This document shows, piece after piece, positions 26,150 through 33,271 of a DNA stretch of 64,000 nt. A program made the position numbers and the translations under genes. Below the pieces are notes generated by a model. The model did not search any database. It was not told the DNA's origin and was given only the letters and a program-made list of their open reading frames with translations. Positions within the stretch are counted from its first letter, which is position 1. The number at the start of each line of letters is the position of its first letter. Origin of the DNA: Chitinophaga flava (GTDB taxonomy: Bacteria; Bacteroidota; Bacteroidia; Chitinophagales; Chitinophagaceae). Where the stretch lies: the NCBI RefSeq assembly GCF_003308995.1, contig NZ_QFFJ01000001.1, positions 3,100,001-3,164,000 on the forward strand, read 5' to 3'.

Positions 26150-26608
26150 ATGCTAAAACTATACTACCAAATTCAGCATTTGAAAATATTAGTTGAGGTG
26201 CCTAAGAAAGATGAGACTACAGCTATTATTTTTATTGATAGACCTTTACCCTCAAGTGGATATTTATCTGAAGCAATATTTAAGCAAGAGATTAACATCG
26301 ATGAATTAAAATCTGATCTAAGTCAACTTCTTCCAAAAAAATTGGATGACAATGTACATGAAGAATTGACTCAGCTGCTTGTTGGGCTAGTTGGAGAGCA
26401 TTGTGGGCGATTTGGAAGGATTCTGCCTAATGATCTTATGACATATATAGCTGAACAGTTTTTGATAATAGAAGCTATGCATATAGCTAGTGGATTTCCA
26501 CTGTTAACTAAGAAACAGAAGCAAACAACATTTGCTGATACATATAATTTCATTTTGGGAATACTTCCTCCTAACCTAAGGGTTGGACATAATTATATGA
26601 ATGCGTAA
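26150..26608 (+). CDS. Hypothetical protein, 152 aa, in operon with lipoprotein
   Basis: A soluble protein (MLKLYYQIQHLKILVEVPKK and onward) with a helical C-terminal half: LTQLLVGLVGEHCGRFGRI, then FLIIEAMHIASGFPL. I recognise no family. It has neither a signal peptide nor zinc motifs. The 24-bp spacing from the lipoprotein gene argues for shared expression. The hairpin at 26651-26702 separates it from the convergent HNH gene. Confidence 0.62.
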   Translation: MLKLYYQIQHLKILVEVPKKDETTAIIFIDRPLPSSGYLSEAIFKQEINIDELKSDLSQLLPKKLDDNVHEELTQLLVGLVGEHCGRFGRILPNDLMTYIAEQFLIIEAMHIASGFPLLTKKQKQTTFADTYNFILGILPPNLRVGHNYMNA

Positions 26609-26650
26609 TTTTTTGTTTAGCTAAGAAATAGTCAGAATTTTTATATATGG

Positions 26651-26702
26651 GGTACAAAATTTACTTCTATCCTTATAGGGGGCTGGTAATAAATTCTGTA
26701 CC
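26651..26702. terminator. Bidirectional hairpin between convergent genes
   Basis: GGTACAAAATTTA (26651-26663) pairs with TAAATTCTGTACC (26690-26702) with one mismatch, at the meeting point of the 152-aa gene (+) and the HNH gene (-). Confidence 0.65.
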
Positions 26703-26745
26703 TTTTATGATAAAGTAGGGAGTAATCTTCATTAACATTTATTTT

Positions 26746-27777
26746 CTAGTCTAAATGGTAATACATTCTATTTTCTCCTTTAAAAGCAAAATAGTTCATT
26801 TGGTCGATGTAATTTGGCACTTTGTATAATGGCGTAGTAATGCTCACCTCTTGTTCTATTAATGGCAGTTTGGAAATATACCTCCATGCTTCTTCTGTGT
26901 TTTCTGGAATTATTGCGCCCACAAATTCATGATCTATATTGTATTTTATTAATTTCAGTTTGATCACAACCAAATAGAAAGTGACAGTTTTATTAACCTT
27001 AAATGAATAAATACCTTCATCTTGTATATAGTTTCTGTCTAAAAAATAGATGCCATACTTCTTAGAAGGATGATTCTGCTGGCCTGCAATAATTTCTCTC
27101 ATTCTTTCACCTGTAGGTGAAAATACAAAATCATACCCCCATGTAGAAAAGCATTGCATGAAGGCTGTTTTTAGAATTGCTCTACAAAAAATTGCATCTT
27201 CAGGAGGTTTTTTTAATCGTAGTGTAAAGGTCGTGTTATCTGAACTATTGGCTTCAATAGCTTTCGCTATAAATTCAATAACCCTCTTATTATTTTTGGG
27301 AACTATGAATTGAATTTGATTTTTGCTAATCAACCTTGTATGAATGCTTACGAATCCTGGAAGTCCTTCTAGTGTTAATGTCGCTGGGTATTCAATGATA
27401 GAGCTTCCATTTGCAAGTGCTTTCGAATATAAGTACTTTTCAATCGAATGATCAATTGAACCACCAAAATCATTGTTGCACTGCTTGCAAATCATCATTG
27501 TAGTGCTGCCTCCTACACTTTTAGGAGGATAATGATCCTTTGTAAATTCATAAATTAAGCCATGTTCGTTCGTGAAGGAATTAAAATCTTCGTCTCTATA
27601 TACAACTCTCTTTGCACAAAGAGGGCATATATATAACTTATTGAAATTTTTAAACCTATAAATTTCTTTTCCATCGTCTGTTCCCCATCCATACTTAGGC
27701 TCCAAATAACCTAGTGATACAAGGGAGGGGCTATACTTCTGGATATGAGATTCAATATATTCCTTTTTTAGGGGCAT
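26746..27777 (-). CDS. HNH endonuclease (HNH_5-like), second gene of putative defence cassette
   Basis: A 343-residue protein with an HNH zinc-nuclease core near the N-terminus: C51PLC54, then TNEHGLIYEFTKDHYPP (D81-H82 as the likely catalytic pair), GGS, and C97KQC100NN followed by GGSIDH. The roughly 240 residues after the core match nothing I know and may recognise the target. The gene starts 6 bp after the stop of the AbiJ-like gene, in the same direction, so the two are surely co-expressed. HNH nucleases are common effectors of phage defence, but a function for this pair is an inference. Confidence 0.78.
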   Translation of the reverse strand: MPLKKEYIESHIQKYSPSLVSLGYLEPKYGWGTDDGKEIYRFKNFNKLYICPLCAKRVVYRDEDFNSFTNEHGLIYEFTKDHYPPKSVGGSTTMMICKQCNNDFGGSIDHSIEKYLYSKALANGSSIIEYPATLTLEGLPGFVSIHTRLISKNQIQFIVPKNNKRVIEFIAKAIEANSSDNTTFTLRLKKPPEDAIFCRAILKTAFMQCFSTWGYDFVFSPTGERMREIIAGQQNHPSKKYGIYFLDRNYIQDEGIYSFKVNKTVTFYLVVIKLKLIKYNIDHEFVGAIIPENTEEAWRYISKLPLIEQEVSITTPLYKVPNYIDQMNYFAFKGENRMYYHLD

Positions 27778-27783
27778 TTTTTA

Positions 27784-28656
27784 CTATTGAAAGTTAATTC
27801 CTGCTTTGTTTGCTTTCACAATAAGGTAATTAATAAATGCACTGCATGATATAAGCATAAACTTTGCATCTTCAAAGTCACAGCTGGGTGTATCCATCAT
27901 GCCATGTCTTACACCACCTTCATCACTAGTATAGTTATAAATATTTTTGAATCCTTGTTCTAATTGAGCATGAATTTTAATTTTCCCTTTAATTCGATCA
28001 ATTGCGCTATTGAGAGTGTCTTTGGGTCTTGTTGAAATTACTTTACATATAGATTCAACAGCTGAAATGGATTCTTTTATTGAATTTCTATAGTCTGGGG
28101 TTATTTTGTCTGATAATTTCTCCAATGCAGATCTTAAATGAATATTGCATCCATTTAGGGTAGAAAAGATTTCAGTATTTTCTATGGCATTATTTAACTC
28201 GCTAATCTCATGTTTGTTAGTGATGGGTGCAATGATGCCTTGAATAAATCTATATCCAGAGAATTCCCTTTCCAAAATCTCATTGAATGAATTTTCTACA
28301 TTTTGAGGAACTTTGAAAAAGTTAATTCCAACTAAGTATGAATATGATTCTTGAATGAGATCAAATGTTTCATACCACTCACCTTCATAAAATCTCTTTT
28401 TCAAAGAATAATAAAGTTTATAATAATCACTAGGAGCAGAGTCAATCGTTAATTTAAAAAAATTATGCCACAGATGATTGGCAAATAGTTCTCCTATTCC
28501 AGATAAACTATTTGATCCATGATTACTTCCTGATATAAGGTTATATATACATACATTGTATATATTCCAAAGACCATTTTTTAAATCATCATCTAGCGTG
28601 GTAAGTTGAAGTTCTTTTTGGGACTGAGTTATTCCTATCCTCTCACTAAATTTCAT
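27784..28656 (-). CDS. AbiJ-NTD4-like abortive-infection protein with HEPN-type C-terminus
   Basis: A 290-residue soluble protein. The N-terminus (KFSERIGI, then LDDDLKNGLWNIYN) matches the AbiJ N-terminal domain 4 pattern. The C-terminal half has the abortive-infection/HEPN-type features: YRNSIKESISAVESICK (R190-K205) and YTSDEGGVRHGMMD, with R250-H251 as the possible RNase-like residues. Such proteins abort growth of phage-infected cells, often by cutting RNA. Here it is the first gene of a two-gene operon with an HNH nuclease. Confidence is good for the family, lower for the activity; the exact partner arrangement is not one I recognise. Confidence 0.78.
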   Translation of the reverse strand: MKFSERIGITQSQKELQLTTLDDDLKNGLWNIYNVCIYNLISGSNHGSNSLSGIGELFANHLWHNFFKLTIDSAPSDYYKLYYSLKKRFYEGEWYETFDLIQESYSYLVGINFFKVPQNVENSFNEILEREFSGYRFIQGIIAPITNKHEISELNNAIENTEIFSTLNGCNIHLRSALEKLSDKITPDYRNSIKESISAVESICKVISTRPKDTLNSAIDRIKGKIKIHAQLEQGFKNIYNYTSDEGGVRHGMMDTPSCDFEDAKFMLISCSAFINYLIVKANKAGINFQ

Positions 28657-29055
28657 AAATCATTGGTTGTATACCAAATATAGGAAATTCTGAATTAGGT
28701 GTCTAAACTAGTGTCATTATTCCACCTAATAAAGAGAAAGAACAAAGTTTTTTATGAGGCACTGTAATTCAGGTAAAACTTTCACCAACATCTATGAATC
28801 CTTAGTGCTAATATTAACCCTACCTATGGCCTGTCTATAATCCTAACAAGGTATAAATGTTAGTTAAGGTTTAAACATAAAATAGGGAGGAACTGGTCTG
28901 ATTTTGGTCAGGCAGTCATTTCCCTATACATTTTTTGACTGCCTGAATTGACTATCAGGATATAAATGTTAGTAAAGAGAGGTAGCATATAAACACTACC
29001 TCTCTTAATATTTTCAGTCAGTCCATTATTTACTAAGGAAACGACTGGCTGACTA
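28657..29055. promoter_or_regulatory. Structured intergenic region upstream of the AbiJ/HNH cassette
   Basis: 399 bases with no gene but a striking structure. TCAGGCAGTCA (about 28905-28915) pairs perfectly with TGACTGCCTGA (28936-28946) around an 18-20-base AT-rich loop. AGAGAGGTAG (28975-28984) pairs with CTACCTCTCT (28996-29005). The word ATAAATGTTAGT occurs at 28853-28864 and 28962-28973, in front of each hairpin. Part of this ends the AAA-gene transcript and starts the cassette; the rest could be a small RNA, an origin or a transfer site. Confidence 0.5.
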
Positions 29056-30039
29056 CTATTTTAGCCAATTCTTCAAGGTTGTAAGCCCTGGAATAACCTC
29101 GCCAAACTGTTCTTTAAGTTTGCCATGTACTTTTTCGTATGAAACCCCTTCCTTTCTCAATTTTGAGGCTACCTTCATTATATCTTCTTTGCCTGTTTTA
29201 ATATTATCAAAGCCCAATGAAGTAGCTAATACAGCATCTGTACTTAGTGTAAAAAGCATATTATTTTCGTTGAGTTCGAGCCTAAAGGATTTCGCCTTCA
29301 TGCTGTCTTTCGTATAATTACCTTTGGTAATCGTCATTAGTCTTTTGTTACCTGCTTCCCTTCTAAGTTCAATAACAGTCCTCATTTTAGCTTCTATACC
29401 TTGTGAACCAAGAAGATTATTTTTCGAGGGGTTTTTCTCTTCTGATCTCTTGCCCTGATGATGGACAAACATAAAGGCACAATTATGCTTTTGGGATAGC
29501 CAACTGTATTGCTCAAAATTGGCTCTGACTTTGTTTGTTTGGTTAATATCTCCTCCAAACACATCTGCCCAATTATCGAGTATTACCAAATCTGTTTTTG
29601 TTTTGGTTAATACCTTATCCAATTCCTTCAAATGTCCATCAGTTTTGAAGATGAAGTAAATATTGTCTAATACTTCATCTGGCGCTGTACTTGGGTATTG
29701 TTTATTAAGTAATGCTGATATAGCTTGATAGTCATCTTCTGTGGATATGTAGATACACTTACCATATATAGATGTTAGTTTAAATCCCAAAAAAGATTCC
29801 TTTCGTGAAGCTATATCTATTGCTAGCTGTCTTAATAAAGTACTTTTGTTACAATCGCTAGCACCTGTTAAACAGGTTAGTCCTGTTGTGGGAATTAAAC
29901 CTTCCAATAAGAATGGCACCTCTTGTATTTTCATATTATATAGCTGTCTGGCAGTGTAAGCTCCTTTGTAGCTGATACCCATCTCAGGAGGGTTACTACT
30001 TTTTTTTACTGCTACTGATTTATTTTCTATTGCAATCAT
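29056..30039 (-). CDS. RepA-like AAA ATPase (AAA_25 family) of the element
   Basis: A RecA-fold, DnaB/RepA-type ATPase, 327 aa, predicted to act in replication or maintenance of the element. Walker A is G59ASDCNKST67: an Asn (N64) stands where the GK of the P-loop normally has Gly. Walker B is LVILDNW (D155), and FMFVHHQGKRSEEK plus NLLGSQGIEAKMRTVIELRR follow, as in RepA-like proteins. The C-terminus (SYEKVHGKLKEQFG) looks like a helix-turn-helix. The gene is preceded by the 120-aa and RteC-like genes on the same strand. Confidence 0.85.
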   Translation of the reverse strand: MIAIENKSVAVKKSSNPPEMGISYKGAYTARQLYNMKIQEVPFLLEGLIPTTGLTCLTGASDCNKSTLLRQLAIDIASRKESFLGFKLTSIYGKCIYISTEDDYQAISALLNKQYPSTAPDEVLDNIYFIFKTDGHLKELDKVLTKTKTDLVILDNWADVFGGDINQTNKVRANFEQYSWLSQKHNCAFMFVHHQGKRSEEKNPSKNNLLGSQGIEAKMRTVIELRREAGNKRLMTITKGNYTKDSMKAKSFRLELNENNMLFTLSTDAVLATSLGFDNIKTGKEDIMKVASKLRKEGVSYEKVHGKLKEQFGEVIPGLTTLKNWLK

Positions 30040-30067
30040 TTTGTCGATATTTTAATTTTCAGGAAGC

Positions 30068-30096
30068 CCTAAGCCCATACTATTAAAGGGCTTAGG
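30068..30096. terminator. Hairpin between the AAA gene and the 120-aa gene
   Basis: CCTAAGCCC (30068-30076) pairs perfectly with GGGCTTAGG (30088-30096). A run of eight T follows on the plus strand, yet the genes here lie on the minus strand, so its polarity is odd for a simple terminator. Confidence 0.5.
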
Positions 30097-30124
30097 ACTG
30101 ATTGTTTTTTTTACTGGATTGGTT

Positions 30125-30487
30125 TTAAAATCTCTCCTGTAAGAAGAGGCTCAATTCTCTATGAGCTTTTGCAGCCTTACCTATATAAACTTGGTGATAT
30201 ATAATTTTACCAAAAGAGTACTCCCTTGCTATTTCTTTTTCTGAATCAAAGTATATTTCATTCGCTGCTCCATTGGAAACTATAGTTTTTAGGCTATGTA
30301 ATAGGTACTCTTCTGGAATTAATACAACGCAGTTAGCCTTTGGCTCATCAACTAAAAAAGTGAAATCACCAGCTTCCTGTATCTCTATATTACCTGTATT
30401 ATAATCAGTTACAATCATGTCTGATTCAGAAAATTTTTCTTCAATAGTATTAGCAGCTATGGCGATGGTATTATTTATAGTGTTCAT
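30125..30487 (-). CDS. Hypothetical element protein, 120 aa
   Basis: Soluble, acidic protein starting MNTINNTIAIAANTIEEKFS, with a strand-rich middle (FTFLVDEPKANCVVLIPEEY) and a helical end (GKAAKAHRELSLFLQERF). No family recognised. It sits between the RteC-like gene and the RepA-like ATPase on the same strand, a position where Bacteroidota elements often encode accessory replication proteins. That role is a guess from context. Confidence 0.65.
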   Translation of the reverse strand: MNTINNTIAIAANTIEEKFSESDMIVTDYNTGNIEIQEAGDFTFLVDEPKANCVVLIPEEYLLHSLKTIVSNGAANEIYFDSEKEIAREYSFGKIIYHQVYIGKAAKAHRELSLFLQERF

Positions 30488-30689
30488 TTTTTGGATGTTT
30501 TAGTATTTAAAATTGATTTATGCGTAAAAGGATTTGTACTGATTTTTTGTGGCGGTGATCTTATTTCCCTTTGTATCATATCTTATTGTTTTGTTCGATA
30601 CAAAGGTGTCAAATAGCACAAAGTCCTTTAGTCCTGAACAAGTACTGTCAGGACTAATCAATTAGTAAAATGAAATATGGTAAAGGGTT
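30488..30689. promoter_or_regulatory. Two palindromes upstream of the 120-aa gene
   Basis: CTTTGTATC (30569-30577) with GATACAAAG (30597-30605), and TAGTCCTGA (30629-30637) with TCAGGACTA (30648-30656). They lie between the end of the RteC-like gene and the start of the next gene. Both could serve as a terminator plus operator, or as replication-origin structure. Confidence 0.5.
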
Positions 30690-31442
30690 TTATTTTTTCT
30701 CCTTCAGCTTTGAGGTATCAATTCTATCACCTTTTAAGGCTCTTTTGCTCTCTTTGCTTGGGGTAAGTATTGTGTCAACTGAGGATGGGCTAAGTGGCTG
30801 GCCATCACTTTCAATAAAATTGTTCAGAAGGAAGTTTTTAACCTGTTCCTTAGTGGCTCTTATCAATGGTTCCCCACCATTTTCAACATTGGAATACAGA
30901 TCGTAAAATAAGGTTATCAGGACTTTGGATTTCCCCATCCATTGTAATTTGTGTGATGTTTGGGCTGAAGTGGGGAGGTTTATTTTCTTCTGAGCAATAG
31001 CATCATCATCAATACCATACTTATCAATTAATTCAGCCTTTAAATCCTTTAAGGTATAAGCAATAAAAATGTACTGATTTAAATCTTCCAGCTGCTCTGC
31101 ATATAGGATTAATGAGTTTAAGGTTTTGTATATGGTTTTCAGATATACGCCCTGTTTTTTTTCATCATCTATGGAAAGTAAGCTATTATCAATATGATCC
31201 AGTACATTGAACATCTCGCTATTAATCTTACTTTCCAGATGTTCAATAAATGTTACGGTTATTAATTCAGCAGCTGAATCCTCATTCAAGGAATCCATGA
31301 CAGCATATTGAATGAACCCATTCTTATAATCCCTGTTTATGACAGTACCATAATCCTGGCTGTTAATAAAATTTATTCTTTCATTCCCAATCCTGTTTCT
31401 GGTAATCAAATCCTTGAAATATTGCAATGGGTGCTTTTCCAT
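30690..31442 (-). CDS. RteC C-terminal-like protein
   Basis: A 250-residue protein. The C-terminal 90 residues (KLQWMGKSKVLITLFYDLY, then ATKEQVKNFLLNNFIESDGQPLSP with a final DTILTP block) resemble the segment shared by RteC and similar regulators of Bacteroides conjugative elements. RteC itself activates excision genes. The N-terminal part (NFINSQDYGTVINRDYKNG, residues 25-45) is not recognised. Whether it regulates this element's excision is inference. A hairpin lies just upstream at 31455-31480. Confidence 0.6.
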   Translation of the reverse strand: MEKHPLQYFKDLITRNRIGNERINFINSQDYGTVINRDYKNGFIQYAVMDSLNEDSAAELITVTFIEHLESKINSEMFNVLDHIDNSLLSIDDEKKQGVYLKTIYKTLNSLILYAEQLEDLNQYIFIAYTLKDLKAELIDKYGIDDDAIAQKKINLPTSAQTSHKLQWMGKSKVLITLFYDLYSNVENGGEPLIRATKEQVKNFLLNNFIESDGQPLSPSSVDTILTPSKESKRALKGDRIDTSKLKEKK

Positions 31443-31454
31443 AAATAAAAAATA

Positions 31455-31480
31455 GGTGCAGGGTTAGTTATGCCTGCACC
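31455..31480. terminator. Hairpin between the small membrane gene and the RteC-like gene
   Basis: GGTGCAGG (31455-31462) pairs with CCTGCACC (31473-31480) around a 10-base loop, 28 bases after the small membrane gene stops on the minus strand. Confidence 0.65.
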
Positions 31481-31507
31481 CAATATACATAAATGTTTGA
31501 TTTGCAA

Positions 31508-31669
31508 CTATATTTTGCCAATTAATCCTATAATTATCAAGACGATAAAACCTATTATAATCTGTATTAAAGGATGCTGTTCTGATCCAATAAGAAAACA
31601 GCCAATTAATGCACCTAATCCCCAACAGATAAGCAGTAGCAGTGGAACACTCAGAATAATACTAAACAT
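31508..31669 (-). CDS. Small membrane protein, 53 aa, overlapping the integrase 3' end
   Basis: ATG at 31669 lies inside the last codons of the integrase (8-bp overlap), the kind of arrangement seen in translational coupling. The product has two long hydrophobic helices (FSIILSVPLLLLICWGLG, and PLIQIIIGFIVLIIIGLIG) joined by a short polar loop. No family is recognised. It could be a hairpin-type inner-membrane protein. The composition is strongly membrane-like, so it is unlikely to be random frame. Confidence 0.6.
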   Translation of the reverse strand: MFSIILSVPLLLLICWGLGALIGCFLIGSEQHPLIQIIIGFIVLIIIGLIGKI

Positions 31670-32915
31670 CTCCATTTGCCACCTTTTTTAAATTATCAGA
31701 AGATTTTAAGGCAGTTTTAGGCAATGCTACAGCAGGTCTACTTACATCAACATAATTATTGATCGCTGTTTTAATGGTGGTATGCCCCATCAAATAAGCC
31801 ACATCTGTCAATGCCATTCCTTGCTGCACTGCTCTGGTTCCAAAACAATGCCTTGCTACATACAAATCCCTATTCCCAAATTTCAATTGTACCAACACAG
31901 GCTTAATAACCCTTCTCTGCAACATTCTGTCATCAATGGATAGCCCTTTGGGAGAAGGGAATACAAAATCATCAGGATTTTTGCTATGTACCTGCTTTAA
32001 TAGCAGTTCTTTCAATTCATCAGTCATTGGCAGATACCTAACATTTCCTGCTTTAGTGTCCTTGCTTATCCTTGCTGCATGGTGTGTGCCTTTATTGGTT
32101 CTGGCAAAGGCTTCTGATATTTCAACAGTATTGAGGTCAAAGTTGATGTGTCTTACTCTTAATCCTACTGCCTCAGCATTTCTTACCCCAGTGAGAAAAA
32201 TGAATTTCAAGAAGGTGTAATAAAAGGAATGTTTAACAGGAGAACATTTATGACAATAGGTATCCAGTCTCATGGCTTCCAGAAAATCAAATATTTCCCT
32301 CTCCTGTAACGGGATTCTCCTTTCATTTTTTTTCTGCTGTTTATCCTGCCCTTTAGTCCTTCTGCTACTAACATGCAAAAGAGGGTTGCTGGTAATTATT
32401 CCAGAATCCTTCAACCATGAAAGAAATGCAGAAAGCATATTTAGCCTCCTGTTATAAGTGGAAACAGACCAATTCTCCACATTCATAGTGCCTGCTATTT
32501 CTCCCAATGGAATATTTACCCACCTTACCAGCACCCTGTAAAGGCCATAATAGTCAACAGAATGGTCAATATTGATATTCCTGATATTCTTTGTCCAGTC
32601 TTTAAATTTATCAGACAGTTCATGTAGGGAGGTTACTACAGGGTTAGGGGGGAGTGTCTTTTTTTCTGGCAATAAGGCTACTGGCTTAGGTTTCTGAGGC
32701 TTGTACTTTTCTAAAGAAGTATCAAAACAGCCCTTCATCATATCCAGCTCTATTTCTGCTACTTTAATTGTAGCATAGTGCATATTCTCAGGAGAATAGG
32801 CATAAGGTAGACTTAATGGGTATCTCTTTCCATTATATCTCCACCTTAATCTTATTCTGCCTTTGTTATTTTCAATGGCAATTTCTCCTTTAGGAGCTTT
32901 TTGAATGTGACCCAT
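31662..32915 (-). CDS. Tyrosine recombinase/integrase
   Basis: Catalyses insertion and excision of the element at tRNA-Asn. N-terminal DUF3596-like arm-binding region (GRIRLRWRYNGKRYPLSLPY) and a SAM-like core-binding domain precede the catalytic domain. The catalytic set is visible: R in TGVRNAEAVGLR (near residue 242), H-x-x-R in ARHCFGTRA (near 353), and H plus the nucleophile Tyr in MGHTTIKTAINNYVDV (near 390). ATG at 32915 is preferred; a TTG 12 bases upstream would add four residues. The gene lies immediately beside the tRNA, as is typical of tRNA-targeting elements. Confidence 0.93.
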   Translation of the reverse strand: MGHIQKAPKGEIAIENNKGRIRLRWRYNGKRYPLSLPYAYSPENMHYATIKVAEIELDMMKGCFDTSLEKYKPQKPKPVALLPEKKTLPPNPVVTSLHELSDKFKDWTKNIRNINIDHSVDYYGLYRVLVRWVNIPLGEIAGTMNVENWSVSTYNRRLNMLSAFLSWLKDSGIITSNPLLHVSSRRTKGQDKQQKKNERRIPLQEREIFDFLEAMRLDTYCHKCSPVKHSFYYTFLKFIFLTGVRNAEAVGLRVRHINFDLNTVEISEAFARTNKGTHHAARISKDTKAGNVRYLPMTDELKELLLKQVHSKNPDDFVFPSPKGLSIDDRMLQRRVIKPVLVQLKFGNRDLYVARHCFGTRAVQQGMALTDVAYLMGHTTIKTAINNYVDVSRPAVALPKTALKSSDNLKKVANGDV

Positions 32916-32928
32916 TTTGTGACCCAAA
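32906..32928. repeat. Tandem TGTGACCCA repeat at the right end
   Basis: TGTGACCCA occurs twice (about 32906-32914 and 32918-32926), straddling the integrase start codon. The same word, as TGTGACCCAAA, lies at 21256-21266 at the left end. A role as arm-type integrase sites or an autoregulatory operator is possible. Confidence 0.45.
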
Positions 32929-33035
32929 ATTGAATTTCAGGGCACCTATCAGGTATCATCTTATAATTGGTAGGGTATAAATGTTGAGAAAGCTAAATCA
33001 TGCAAAAAGCCTGCACAGTAGATATCTGAGCATAA

Positions 33036-33066
33036 AAAAAGGCCTACTAAATGTAGACCTTTTCTC
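33036..33066 (-). terminator. Terminator of the restored tRNA-Asn gene
   Basis: AAAAGGCCTAC and GTAGACCTTTT pair with one mismatch around a 5-base loop, within the element just past the tRNA 3' end. On the minus strand it is followed by a T-run, so it replaces the terminator now left at 21071-21105. Confidence 0.75.
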
Positions 33067-33112
33067 TGCTCCCCCTGCTGGACTTGAACCAGCGACCCTC
33101 TGATTAACAGTC
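33067..33112. repeat. Right attachment site (attR), within tRNA-Asn
   Basis: Second exact copy of the 46-bp repeat also found at 21105-21150, overlapping the 3' half of the functional tRNA-Asn gene. Confidence 0.9.
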
Positions 33113-33142
33113 AGATGCTCTAACCAACTGAGCTAAGGAGGA
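33069..33142 (-). tRNA. tRNA-Asn (anticodon GTT)
   Basis: A complete cloverleaf of 74 nt reads on the minus strand: acceptor TCCTCCT with AGGGGGA plus discriminator G, D arm GCTCAGTTGGTTAGAGC, anticodon stem TCTGA/TCAGA with loop CTGTTAA (anticodon GTT), variable loop GGGTC, T arm GCTGG-TTCAAGT-CCAGC. CCA is not encoded. The 3' half is supplied by the integrated element. Confidence 0.97.
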
Positions 33143-33176
33143 GTGTTTCCCGTATCGTTTGTGCGATTTGGGATTG

Positions 33177-33206
33177 CAAAGATAGGTAAATTCTCATTCC
33201 TGCAAA
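33177..33206 (-). promoter_or_regulatory. Bacteroidota-type promoter of tRNA-Asn
   Basis: On the minus strand, TTTG (33203-33206), 18 bases, then TATCTTTG (33177-33184), matching the consensus TTTG/TAnnTTTG. It would start transcription about 25-30 bases before the mature tRNA. Confidence 0.75.
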
Positions 33207-33271
33207 ATCTTATTCCAACTTTTTTAAAAAAAATTTTGAGATTTATGAGAAATAGGCCACCAGTAAGGGTT

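Larger units (their letters stand above)
21105..33112. mobile_element. Integrated genetic element (about 12 kb) in tRNA-Asn
   Basis: A 46-bp exact direct repeat at 21105-21150 and 33067-33112 brackets the region; the right copy is the 3' half of an intact tRNA-Asn gene. The segment is visibly more AT-rich than the flanks, carries a tyrosine recombinase right beside the tRNA, and encodes plasmid/element-type genes (RepA-like AAA ATPase, RteC-like protein, DUF3871) plus cargo. No relaxase, coupling protein, conjugation or phage structural gene is present, so it is a cryptic integrative element, a satellite or a helper-dependent mobilisable element rather than a full ICE or prophage. Confidence 0.88.

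Noticed and set aside
31470..31691. 73-codon plus-strand frame rich in Ile/Lys
   Set aside because: It is opposite the better-supported small membrane gene, and its composition is the complement of that gene.
21105..33112. CRISPR array in the element repeats
   Set aside because: Repeats are few, unevenly spaced and without spacer pattern; no cas gene is present.
21105..33112. Prophage
   Set aside because: No capsid, terminase, portal, tail or lysis gene is visible between the att sites.
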